9,702 bases of DNA from Mucilaginibacter sp. UBA4741 (GTDB taxonomy: Bacteria > Bacteroidota > Bacteroidia > Sphingobacteriales > Sphingobacteriaceae), in assembly GCA_002403905.1 (NCBI GenBank), contig DHIR01000181.1, positions 1 to 9,702 on the forward strand, given 5' to 3'. This document shows, piece by piece, positions 1 through 5,793 of this stretch; position 1 is the first letter of the stretch; each line of letters opens with the position of its first letter. A program made the position numbers and the translations under genes. The notes beneath the pieces were generated by a model. It worked only from the letters and a program-made list of their open reading frames with translations. It did not search any database and was not told where the DNA came from.

Positions 1-396
1 TCAAATTTTAATGCGTCTGCCCTGCCTAACAAACCTGTTTATGAACAGAGATATCACAATTTTGACTATACTTATCAAATTGATGATATCACATTAACAC
101 TAAACTTCCAAAAAGCAAATATTGATCCCCATAAACTAGAAAATGAAAAAGCCTTTCAAATGTATCTTAGCGGGTCGAATAAAAAAAATTCTGCTAATAT
201 AGATACGGTTAACAACCAGAAAGTGCTTATTATGTATTTTGAGTATAAAAATGACGTCTATTATCAATTTTTAACTGTAAATAAATCTAATACGGCAATC
301 ATAATAGGCCAGATTGAATTTCCCCTTGACGAACGAGCTAAAGCAAAATCTATATTAGATGATATAGTTAAGAACTTGAAATTTAGGAAAGACTAA
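1..396 (+). CDS. 3' end of an unrecognised gene (partial, 131 residues visible)
   Basis: The frame is open from base 1 to a TAA stop at 394-396, so the gene begins before the window; the internal ATG at 160 is not its start. The visible part is polar and rich in Asn, Lys, Ile and Tyr. It alternates short beta-like stretches (DDITLTLNF, VLIMYFEY, YYQFLTV, TAIIIGQIEF) and ends in an amphipathic helix of the AKSILDDIVKNLKF type. This could be the C-terminal alpha/beta domain of a secreted protein or lipoprotein, but I recognise no family and assign no function. The coding sequence is visibly more AT-rich than the genes from 3555 onward, which may point to a different origin. Coding status is reasonably secure because the frame stays open and looks protein-like; identity is unknown. 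Confidence 0.7.
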   Translation, partial: SNFNASALPNKPVYEQRYHNFDYTYQIDDITLTLNFQKANIDPHKLENEKAFQMYLSGSNKKNSANIDTVNNQKVLIMYFEYKNDVYYQFLTVNKSNTAIIIGQIEFPLDERAKAKSILDDIVKNLKFRKD

Positions 397-401
397 AATT
401 T

Positions 402-456
402 CGCCCTTGTTGGTGTTATCTTCCCAACACCTATGGTGATAACACCAACAAAGGCG
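402..456. repeat. 19-bp inverted repeat with nested GGTGTT/AACACC hairpins
   Basis: Arms 402-420 and 438-456 pair at 18 of 19 positions; the only mismatch is C406/A452. The loop is 17 nt. Inside, CACC (428-431) can pair with GGTG (435-438), and GGTGTT (412-417) can pair with AACACC (426-431), so mutually exclusive hairpins are possible. It starts 6 bp after the stop of the upstream gene and ends 35 bp before the glycosidase start. No T-tract follows either arm, so it is not a textbook terminator. It could be a bidirectional or Rho-assisted terminator, an attenuator for the downstream gene, or a member of a dispersed intergenic palindrome family. Confidence 0.75.
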
Positions 457-491
457 TAGCGGAGGAAAACAATATCATAAAATAAGAGACA

Positions 492-2036
492 ATGAATATT
501 ACAAAGCTTATTGGCATTATGATCTTATCCGGCGGTATAATCGCCGGCAGTTCCAAAGCAAAAACGCCGTCACCTGTTACCAACCCGCCGGCCGGTGGCG
601 TTACAAAGGATACTTCCAACGTAGATTTGTACCCAGAGGTCCCCCAGTCGGGTATTTATGAAGTAACCGTTACCCAAGGCAGTGAAAGTAAAAAAATTAT
701 CGTGTTTCAAAGTGATTGCCCCAATTATGAGGCCAACTATATGGGCATGAAAGCCACTGACGCTTACCCTCTTGGTCTTTTTAAAGGAAGGAGCATCAGT
801 TGGGCAAATTTTTCAATAGCGGGCAGTATAACGGTCAAAGTGAAGGTGATCAACACATCAAAAATGCCTATAGCGGGAAATGTAAAAGTATTTCCTTCGA
901 AGAACAACATCGTTCCCTTGGTAAACGGAAATGAAATATCGTTTACCCTCACACAACCCGGCCAGTTTTCGCTGGAGATTGGTGATAACGGATACAAGAA
1001 CGGGTTAATGCTCTTTGCCAATCCGCCAGAAACTGATATACCCGATACCGGTTCAGGAAAGTTCATCGTTTTCGATCATGCTTCACAATCAACTATTGGT
1101 GCCGCTTCAGGAGGCTACTCCGGCATTTATTTCAAAAAAGGCATTCATGATATTGGCATTTACCATGTGCCTTCAAATATTAAAAATATCTATTTTGAAG
1201 ATGGCGCCTGGGTGTATGGATCTTTGATTATGGATGGAAACCCGGGCGTAAAAATATACGGCAGGGGCGTCCTTTCATCCGCCAAATTAAACTACAGGGA
1301 ATCGCATTGTGTTGAAGCCATTAATAAAAGTGATAACATAGACCTGGAAGGAATTGTGATTGCCGACCAGAAGTTTTTTGCGGTGCGGCTAATCGGGAAA
1401 AATAATATTGTAAAATGGATAAAGACCATAGGCGGCTGGACCTACAACTGTGACGGTATTGCAGCATTTGAAGGATCACGGGTATCCCACTGTTTTATTT
1501 GGGCAAATGATGATAATATTAAAGTTTACAGGGATAACATTACTTTCTCGGATTGCGTTTGCTGGCAATTAAATAATGGAGGAATTATACAACTGAGTTG
1601 GGGAAACGGCAATGCCACTAATGTGACGATCAGCCGCATTGATATTCTGCATGCCGAATGGAATAACGACCAGGTCAATCGTGGTGTTATAAGTTGCGTT
1701 GGAGATAAGTTTGCCAAAGGAGGAATGTATGGGCTTCAGAAGAATTTTTTGATACAGGATATTGTAACTGAAACACCGGTGCCACTTATTTTCAGATTGT
1801 CGCCCAATGCTGCCAGCCCGAATGAGATTCATGGAATGATTTTCAAAAACTGGAATATAAAAATGGATATGAGCAAAGGGTTCAGCAATTACATTATCTG
1901 TAGTGACCCGGCTAATCCATTTGACGGCCTTGTATTTGATACCTTTATCCTGAATGGTAGCCAACTTAATTCTTTCAACCGGATCACTACAGGCAATTTC
2001 AAGATACAAAATATTAAGCCGCCTGTTTTCAAGTAA
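492..2036 (+). CDS. Exported GH49-like glycoside hydrolase (dextranase/isopullulanase type), right-handed beta-helix
   Basis: This is a 514-residue protein with an N-terminal hydrophobic signal (residues 5-19; possible cleavage after A23), followed by a Pro/Thr linker. Residues 50-180 look like the beta-sandwich domain that precedes the helix in GH49 enzymes, including SWANFSI-xx-SITVKV (103-117) and NGLMLFANPP (170-179). The rest is a beta-helix: IYFEDGAWVYGSL, then CDG (320-322), then WANDDNIKVY (337-346), IIQLSW (365-370) and PLIFRLSP (431-438). In GH49 dextranase the three catalytic aspartates lie in exactly such DG and NDD motifs, so D321, D340 and D341 are the predicted catalytic set for inverting hydrolysis of alpha-1,6 or related alpha-glucans. 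GH28 also uses a beta-helix with DG and DD motifs and is the main alternative, but the order of domains fits GH49 better. There is no lipobox cysteine, so a periplasmic or secreted product is likely. No SusC/SusD pair is nearby. The start is supported by the signal peptide; no Shine-Dalgarno is seen. Confidence 0.82.
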   Translation: MNITKLIGIMILSGGIIAGSSKAKTPSPVTNPPAGGVTKDTSNVDLYPEVPQSGIYEVTVTQGSESKKIIVFQSDCPNYEANYMGMKATDAYPLGLFKGRSISWANFSIAGSITVKVKVINTSKMPIAGNVKVFPSKNNIVPLVNGNEISFTLTQPGQFSLEIGDNGYKNGLMLFANPPETDIPDTGSGKFIVFDHASQSTIGAASGGYSGIYFKKGIHDIGIYHVPSNIKNIYFEDGAWVYGSLIMDGNPGVKIYGRGVLSSAKLNYRESHCVEAINKSDNIDLEGIVIADQKFFAVRLIGKNNIVKWIKTIGGWTYNCDGIAAFEGSRVSHCFIWANDDNIKVYRDNITFSDCVCWQLNNGGIIQLSWGNGNATNVTISRIDILHAEWNNDQVNRGVISCVGDKFAKGGMYGLQKNFLIQDIVTETPVPLIFRLSPNAASPNEIHGMIFKNWNIKMDMSKGFSNYIICSDPANPFDGLVFDTFILNGSQLNSFNRITTGNFKIQNIKPPVFK

Positions 2037-2041
2037 TCTAT

Positions 2042-2087
2042 AAATATGGGTACTTGTTGATAACGCTAAGTACCCATATTTTTTAAT
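2042..2087 (+). terminator. Strong intrinsic terminator after the GH49-like gene
   Basis: The arms at 2042-2055 and 2068-2081 form a perfect 14-bp stem (core TATGGGTACTT/AAGTACCCATA) around a 12-nt loop. The right arm runs into a T-rich stretch at 2079-2087. It starts 6 bp after the TAA stop. This is the clearest terminator in the window, and it separates the glycosidase transcript from the DUF1080 gene. Confidence 0.9.
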
Positions 2088-2229
2088 TTAGCGCTATAGC
2101 CGAGATGATTTTGGATTGGTATCGCAATATGCTTGATCTGTTTAACATTATTTAACTTCAATTAATAGCCAACTTATTTATATACAGCCTACATTAGTAA
2201 AATAAAACCCTCTGTTTTAAACCTATCAT

Positions 2230-3017
2230 ATGAAAAATAACATACAGCTATCCGGCAGAATTATCACTCTTACCTTACTGATTTTAAAAGCAGTTTACGG
2301 GCAAGCCCAGACTGCAAGTACTCCCGTTAATACCCTATCCGCAGCTGAAAAGCAAGCCGGTTGGAAGCTGCTTTTTGATGGCAAAACGTTAAACGGATGG
2401 CATAGCTATTATGAAGCAGATAAATCCAAAGGCTGGACCATTGAAGACGGGTGCCTTAAAAACCCTAAAGGAACCGGCAGACCCCGCACCGGCGGCGGAG
2501 ATATCATGACGGATGAAACATTTAAGGATTTTGAGTTTAGTTGGGAGTGGAGCATACAGCAAGGCGGCAACAGCGGGGTTTATTACCTGATGCAGGAGCG
2601 TCAGCATAACCCGGGGACGCTGATGTATATGGGCGATGATGGCACCAGCCCGGTATCATTCGAGTACCAGTTGGTTGATGACGAACGGCACCAGGACGTA
2701 TTGCAAAACGGCCCTATCCGTTCTACCGGCTCACTTTACTCGCTTATTCCGCCTAATGATTCTAAAAAACTGAAACCTGCCGGCGAGTTTAATCAATCGC
2801 GCATTATTGTGCAGGGCAACCATGTAGAACATTGGCTAAACGGTACCAGGATCGTCAGCTTTGAGCTGGGCGGCGAAACCTTGCTCAAGGCAATTGCCAA
2901 TAGTAAGTATAAAAGCGTACCCAATTTTGCGCAAAGGCCAGCACCCATATCCTTTTGCAGGACCATGGCGACGAGATCAGGTTCCGCAATTTGAAAATTC
3001 GTATTCTGTCGAAATAA
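2230..3017 (+). pseudogene. DUF1080 / 3-keto-disaccharide hydrolase-like protein, C-terminus frameshifted
   Basis: Frame 1 from ATG 2230 gives a 254-residue product ending at TGA 2992-2994. It has a signal peptide (about 1-26, ending GQAQ) and a DUF1080 jelly-roll domain: GWKLLFDGKTLNGW (44-57), GGGDIMT (88-94), GGNSGVYYLM (112-121), SFEYQLVDD (143-151) and HVEHWLNGT (198-206). The family normally ends with a strand of the type GHILLQDHGDEIxFRNIKIR. Here that strand is encoded in another frame: from 2946 the bases read HILLQDHGDEIRFRNLKIR and run to TAA 3015-3017. One base therefore appears to be missing near 2939-2946, around the CCC at 2944-2946. The annotated product instead ends in about 16 unrelated residues and loses the conserved strand. 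Family members act on 3-keto-glycosides or related sugars in the periplasm; that activity is inferred here. The gene is either freshly inactivated or carries a sequencing error. Confidence 0.85.
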
Positions 3018-3039
3018 AATAAAGCTCCTCTCCCCATCT

Positions 3040-3083
3040 GGCGCGAGTTTGCGTCGGTGGCCTGCGGGCGGCGTACTCGTGAC
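3040..3083. repeat. GC-rich imperfect palindrome, REP-like
   Basis: CGAGT at 3044-3048 pairs with ACTCG at 3075-3079. The pairing continues inward through GC 3051-3052 / GC 3071-3072 and outward to 3040/3083, with two mismatches and two G-T pairs. A second small stem, GCC 3060-3062 / GGC 3067-3069, closes a TGCG tetraloop at the tip. The element is far more GC-rich than its surroundings and lies 22 bp after the frameshifted tail of the DUF1080 gene. Such islands are typical of dispersed REP-type palindromes, but copy number cannot be judged from one window. A remnant of transferred DNA is the alternative. Confidence 0.45.
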
Positions 3084-3367
3084 TTTAACGTAATTGGACA
3101 CGATTCCAAAACTTAAAGATCACCTCGCAATGGATATGGTTTACAATGGTAAAAGTGGGTAATAACCGTGTAAAAACGGCTACTACATGTGTATAATATG
3201 GTGTTTTTTATGAGATATGGATGCAGATCATAGCTAAAATGCGGCGCCGGTTTGTTTCATTTTCTCTGTTCCACCTGGTCCAAAACTAACAAAATGCAAA
3301 CATTTGATATTCAATAGATAAGCACCGTATCACACCTAAATATCCTGACGTTTAGGTTGTTTCATTT

Positions 3368-3450
3368 TGTATCACGAAATTTGGTAAGTAATTATATTAC
3401 AGACAGTTATATAAAATACTGTATCATCTGTATCACTATTTCGTGGTACA
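3368..3450. repeat. Long nested inverted repeat upstream of the phosphoesterase gene
   Basis: The outer arms at 3368-3380 and 3438-3450 pair over 13 positions with a single G-T pair (TGTATCACGAAAT against ATTTCGTGGTACA). Inside, TACAGA 3398-3403 pairs with TCTGTA 3427-3432, and CAGT 3404-3407 pairs with ACTG 3418-3421, giving a stem with one 5-nt bulge. The word GTATCAC/T occurs at 3327, 3369, 3421 and 3430. The element ends 104 bp before the phosphoesterase start. It could be a structured leader element, an operator with repeated half-sites, or a mobile palindromic repeat. Confidence 0.65.
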
Positions 3451-3485
3451 CGCCGCTCAATATCATAACAAGCCGTTAACATCAG

Positions 3486-3517
3486 TTTAAAACCAAACAA
3501 ACAATTTTGTAGCTTTA
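3486..3517 (+). promoter_or_regulatory. Possible Bacteroidota-type promoter for the metallophosphoesterase gene
   Basis: A TTGTAGCTTTA stretch contains TAGCTTTA (3510-3517), one base away from the TAnnTTTG -7 consensus of Bacteroidota. A TTTA at 3486-3489 sits 20 bp upstream, where the -33 TTTG element is expected. Transcription would start near 3524, leaving a leader of about 30 nt. Both boxes deviate from consensus, so this is tentative. Confidence 0.35.
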
Positions 3518-3554
3518 CTACATCCATAACAATAACTTTTAAAGCAATACCAAT

Positions 3555-4397
3555 ATGAGCAGCAGGCGGAATTTCATTACATCGGGCATAATTGGCGCGG
3601 CGGGCATTAGCCTGTTGCCGGCTATTAACGTATTCGCGGGCGAGCATTACGCGCCTGCCAAGTCTAAGTTCCGCTTTTCCATAGCGTCTGACGGGCATTA
3701 CGCGCAGCCGGGTACCGATGGCGATAAGTTTTATAGCGACCTGATCGGCTGGCTTAAAAAGGACCACCAGGATAATCATTTAGATATGATCATCATTAAC
3801 GGCGACCTGGTACATAACCGCCCCGACCTACTGCCTAAAGTAAAAGAAACCTATTTGGATAAACTGCCCGTGCCTTATTATACCATCCCCGGCAACCATG
3901 ATTTTGCCGATGCCGCCGTGTGGAAAGGTGTGTTTGGCTATGAGGATAACTACGTAGTTGATAAAGGCGACATCGCCTTTGTATTTGCCAACACCGCCGA
4001 TACCAAGGGTGGCTACACCTGCCCCAACCCGGCCTTTATGAAAAAAGCGCTGGAGCAGTGCAAAGACAAGAAGATAGTTTTCGTTATCCTACACATAGCG
4101 CCCTACCAATGGTTCCCCGAAGAAAAAGGGACGTTTACCAATTGCCCCGAGATCATTGACATGCTGCATAGCTACCCCAATGTTAAAGCCGCTTTCCACG
4201 GACATGACCATAATTTAGATGGCATACGCTACACCGGCAAATTACCACACCTGTTCGACTCGCACTTTGGCGGCAGCTGGGGCACTGAGTATAAGGGCTA
4301 CCGTATTGTAGAGGTTGACGCGGCCAATAAAATAACCACTTACCAGGTAAACGCCAGCCAAAGCCCCTTGATCAATAAAAACCAGTTAGCGGGATAG
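3555..4397 (+). CDS. Tat-exported calcineurin-like metallophosphoesterase
   Basis: This 280-residue protein begins with a twin-arginine signal: SRRNFI at 3-8, then a weakly hydrophobic stretch to about A28. The start is fixed by that motif. The body carries the full set of metallophosphoesterase motifs: DGH (46-48), NGD (82-84), GNHD (113-116), a lone His in LHIAP (H180) and GHDH (216-219). D46, H48, D84, N114, H180, H217 and H219 are the expected ligands of a two-metal centre. Length and motif order resemble the CpdA/Icc-like branch of cyclic-nucleotide and other phosphodiesterases, but the Tat signal places this enzyme in the periplasm, so an extracellular phosphoester is the more likely substrate. 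The exact substrate cannot be inferred. It is probably monocistronic: a long intergenic region precedes it, and a convergent gene ends 12 bp after its stop. Confidence 0.9.
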   Translation: MSSRRNFITSGIIGAAGISLLPAINVFAGEHYAPAKSKFRFSIASDGHYAQPGTDGDKFYSDLIGWLKKDHQDNHLDMIIINGDLVHNRPDLLPKVKETYLDKLPVPYYTIPGNHDFADAAVWKGVFGYEDNYVVDKGDIAFVFANTADTKGGYTCPNPAFMKKALEQCKDKKIVFVILHIAPYQWFPEEKGTFTNCPEIIDMLHSYPNVKAAFHGHDHNLDGIRYTGKLPHLFDSHFGGSWGTEYKGYRIVEVDAANKITTYQVNASQSPLINKNQLAG

Positions 4398-4424
4398 TAA
4401 GTACAGCGGTCAGCTTATACTATC
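4393..4424. terminator. Weak bidirectional hairpin between convergent genes
   Basis: GATAGT 4393-4398 pairs with ACTATC 4419-4424 and AAG 4399-4401 pairs with CTT 4414-4416, with a 2-nt bulge (4417-4418). It spans the stop codons of both convergent genes (plus strand ending at 4397, minus strand ending at 4410). There is no T-run of note on either side, so terminator function is a guess based mainly on position. Confidence 0.3.
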
Positions 4425-4760
4425 AATAAGACTAATATAGTAATTCAATTTTTCCAGTATAATGTCGACCGGCAGGTCGGCATTAGGGTCTATCTGCATA
4501 GATTCGTATTGGTCTTTTGGTTTTGCACCGGCTGTTGCCTCTTGCAAACTTTTATCTAAACAAAAACCAAGTTTAAGTTTCTTTTTGTCGAGCCATAGGT
4601 AGCCCAGCTTTATCCCTTTATACATAAAAAACGGTATCTGGAACTTACGCTCATGGCAAATACCCGGATTGATACTCAAAATAAAATCCTTTAAAGCCAG
4701 CAGGCAACTTTGGTAAGGTTCGGGTTTGGATAAGTAGTAGGATTCGAGCGTGGTGTTCAT
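4410..4760 (-). CDS. DUF1801 family protein
   Basis: This is a 116-residue soluble protein with no signal peptide or membrane segment. It matches the DUF1801 (YdhG-like) pattern: an N-terminal YYLSKPEPYQSCLLALKDFI helix (8-27), an RKFQIPFFMYKGIKLGYLWL core (39-58) with the family's aromatic-rich beta-strands, and a C-terminal helix after a Pro-containing loop. The length is normal for the family. The biochemical role of DUF1801 proteins is poorly defined; the fold is related to small alpha/beta proteins of the YdhG/CyaY-like type, and I assign no reaction. The gene starts 15 bp after the stop of the SGNH hydrolase gene on the same strand, so the two are probably cotranscribed. A cytoplasmic protein behind an exported esterase suggests shared transcription rather than a shared pathway. 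Confidence 0.8.
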   Translation of the reverse strand: MNTTLESYYLSKPEPYQSCLLALKDFILSINPGICHERKFQIPFFMYKGIKLGYLWLDKKKLKLGFCLDKSLQEATAGAKPKDQYESMQIDPNADLPVDIILEKLNYYISLIDSIS

Positions 4761-4775
4761 CCCCGGCTAATTATC

Positions 4776-5612
4776 TTACTCAACTGTTTTCTTAAACACT
4801 TTCACCAGCATATCCGCAATAACCTGGTAACCTTTGTCAGACGGGTGCAGGCCATCAAAAGTTAAATTAACAGCTTCGGGCGGATAAGGGTATTCGTCCG
4901 TAGCCGGGTTAAAGGGGATGGTTGTATAATCGGGATACTTGTAATCTTTATACTCGCCGGTTGCCGGGTCCTTCAGGCGTTTAAACTTTACCAGTTTTTT
5001 AACCGTCATTCCGCTTTTATTGTACAGGTCAACCACCTCAAAATGTTCCAGCTTGCCAATGGCATTAACCGCATCAACAAATTGCGCCAGCGACTGCCCG
5101 TTCTTGTCCTTGTATGATCCGTAAGCGTTATTCTTTTTATCGGCTATGTACACAAAATCGCTGCGCTGCATGGGGGTAATCAGTATGATCTTAGCATTGC
5201 TGTTCAAGCTGCGCAGCTTATCAACTATTACCCGGAAAGCGCCATTGGTGGTACCGGTGCCGGTATTATCGGTGTAATCTTTAAGCGTACCTAAATGTAC
5301 GCCTCCCCACCAATCATTAGTTCCTAAAAACACGGTATAAACATCTGCTTTGGTAAGGCCCAGCTTTTCAATACTCTTTGCAATGCCTACGGCGGTCCAC
5401 CCGTTATGGCCCTGGTTAACGTAGGTGATGTTCGGCAATTTTTCTGTAACACGGGTCATGTAGCCTTTGGTATCACGGTTGCCGGTTTCGGCAAGGTGGT
5501 CATTTAAATAAGTAATAGAGTCGCCCAGCGCAACCCAGGTAATTTGTGGTTGCGTTTTAAATGATGACAGCAGCAATGCTAGTACGCAAATCAAGATCAG
5601 TTTTCTTCTCAT
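4776..5612 (-). CDS. Exported SGNH/GDSL-family esterase
   Basis: This 278-residue protein starts with a clear signal peptide (MRRK, then a hydrophobic core at 5-16). SGNH blocks appear in order: block I GDSIT (30-34) with nucleophile S32; block II around NQGHNGW (66-72) supplying the oxyanion glycine; block III GTND (97-100) with N99; and block V DGLHPSDKGY (253-262) with D253 and H256 completing the triad. The family includes carbohydrate acetylesterases, lipases and lysophospholipases. Export in a glycan-degrading type of genome favours deacetylation of a polysaccharide, but that is inference. An insert at about 205-248, rich in Lys, Tyr and Pro, lies between blocks III and V and may shape the substrate pocket. 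It is the first gene of a likely two-gene unit with the DUF1801 gene. No Shine-Dalgarno is seen; the start is chosen because it gives the signal peptide. Confidence 0.88.
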   Translation of the reverse strand: MRRKLILICVLALLLSSFKTQPQITWVALGDSITYLNDHLAETGNRDTKGYMTRVTEKLPNITYVNQGHNGWTAVGIAKSIEKLGLTKADVYTVFLGTNDWWGGVHLGTLKDYTDNTGTGTTNGAFRVIVDKLRSLNSNAKIILITPMQRSDFVYIADKKNNAYGSYKDKNGQSLAQFVDAVNAIGKLEHFEVVDLYNKSGMTVKKLVKFKRLKDPATGEYKDYKYPDYTTIPFNPATDEYPYPPEAVNLTFDGLHPSDKGYQVIADMLVKVFKKTVE

Positions 5613-5657
5613 ATATACTACTTATACGGTGTTTAAATGGGAGTTTGGAATGACTAA

Positions 5658-5665
5658 TTTAGCTA
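5658..5665 (-). promoter_or_regulatory. Possible -7 element for the SGNH hydrolase unit
   Basis: Read on the minus strand, the gap before the esterase gene contains TGTAGCTAAAT, where TAGCTAAA loosely matches the TAnnTTTG -7 box and would start transcription about 40 nt before the ATG. No convincing -33 TTTG lies upstream, so this is weak. The gap from 5613 to 5793 shows nothing else, and no clear terminator for the DUF3570 gene. Confidence 0.22.
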
Positions 5666-5793
5666 CATTAAACGATTTTTAGTTTATTGAATATAACTTA
5701 TCACATACATTCGGTATAAGATCCTCATTTTACACGTAAATCAACAATCATCCTGTTAAATAACTATTATGATTGAAAAGAAAGATTGCCAGA

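Larger units (their letters stand above)
3018..3554. other. 537-bp intergenic region, no convincing gene
   Basis: No frame here looks like a protein; the minus-strand frames at its two ends mostly overlap real genes. A 22-codon open stretch ending at TAA 3160-3162 is too short to call a gene remnant. The region holds a GC-rich imperfect palindrome (3040-3083), a small 7-bp hairpin (ACCTAAA 3334-3340 / TTTAGGT 3351-3357), a long nested palindrome (3368-3450), two copies of TTGTTTCATTTT (3252-3263 and 3357-3368) and a possible promoter just before the phosphoesterase gene. Confidence 0.7.

Noticed and set aside
160..396. ATG at 160 as the start of the first gene
   Set aside because: The same frame is open and protein-like from base 1, so the gene is truncated by the window edge rather than starting at 160.
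1569..2009. 146-residue minus-strand open frame
   Set aside because: It lies wholly antisense to the beta-helix gene, whose frame carries clear catalytic motifs; the antisense product shows no recognisable features.
492..2036. Polygalacturonase (GH28) call for the beta-helix enzyme
   Set aside because: GH28 also has DG and DD motifs, but the N-terminal sandwich landmarks and the WxNDDxIKxY and PLIFRLSP segments fit GH49 better. It is kept as the alternative.
2793..3109. Minus-strand open frames over the end of the DUF1080 gene
   Set aside because: They overlap the conserved DUF1080 coding sequence, including its frameshifted tail, and encode no recognisable domain.
3372..3779. 135-residue minus-strand open frame across the intergenic region and the phosphoesterase start
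   Set aside because: It is antisense to the Tat signal and first metal motif of a well-supported gene, and its Arg/Val-rich product looks like a shadow.
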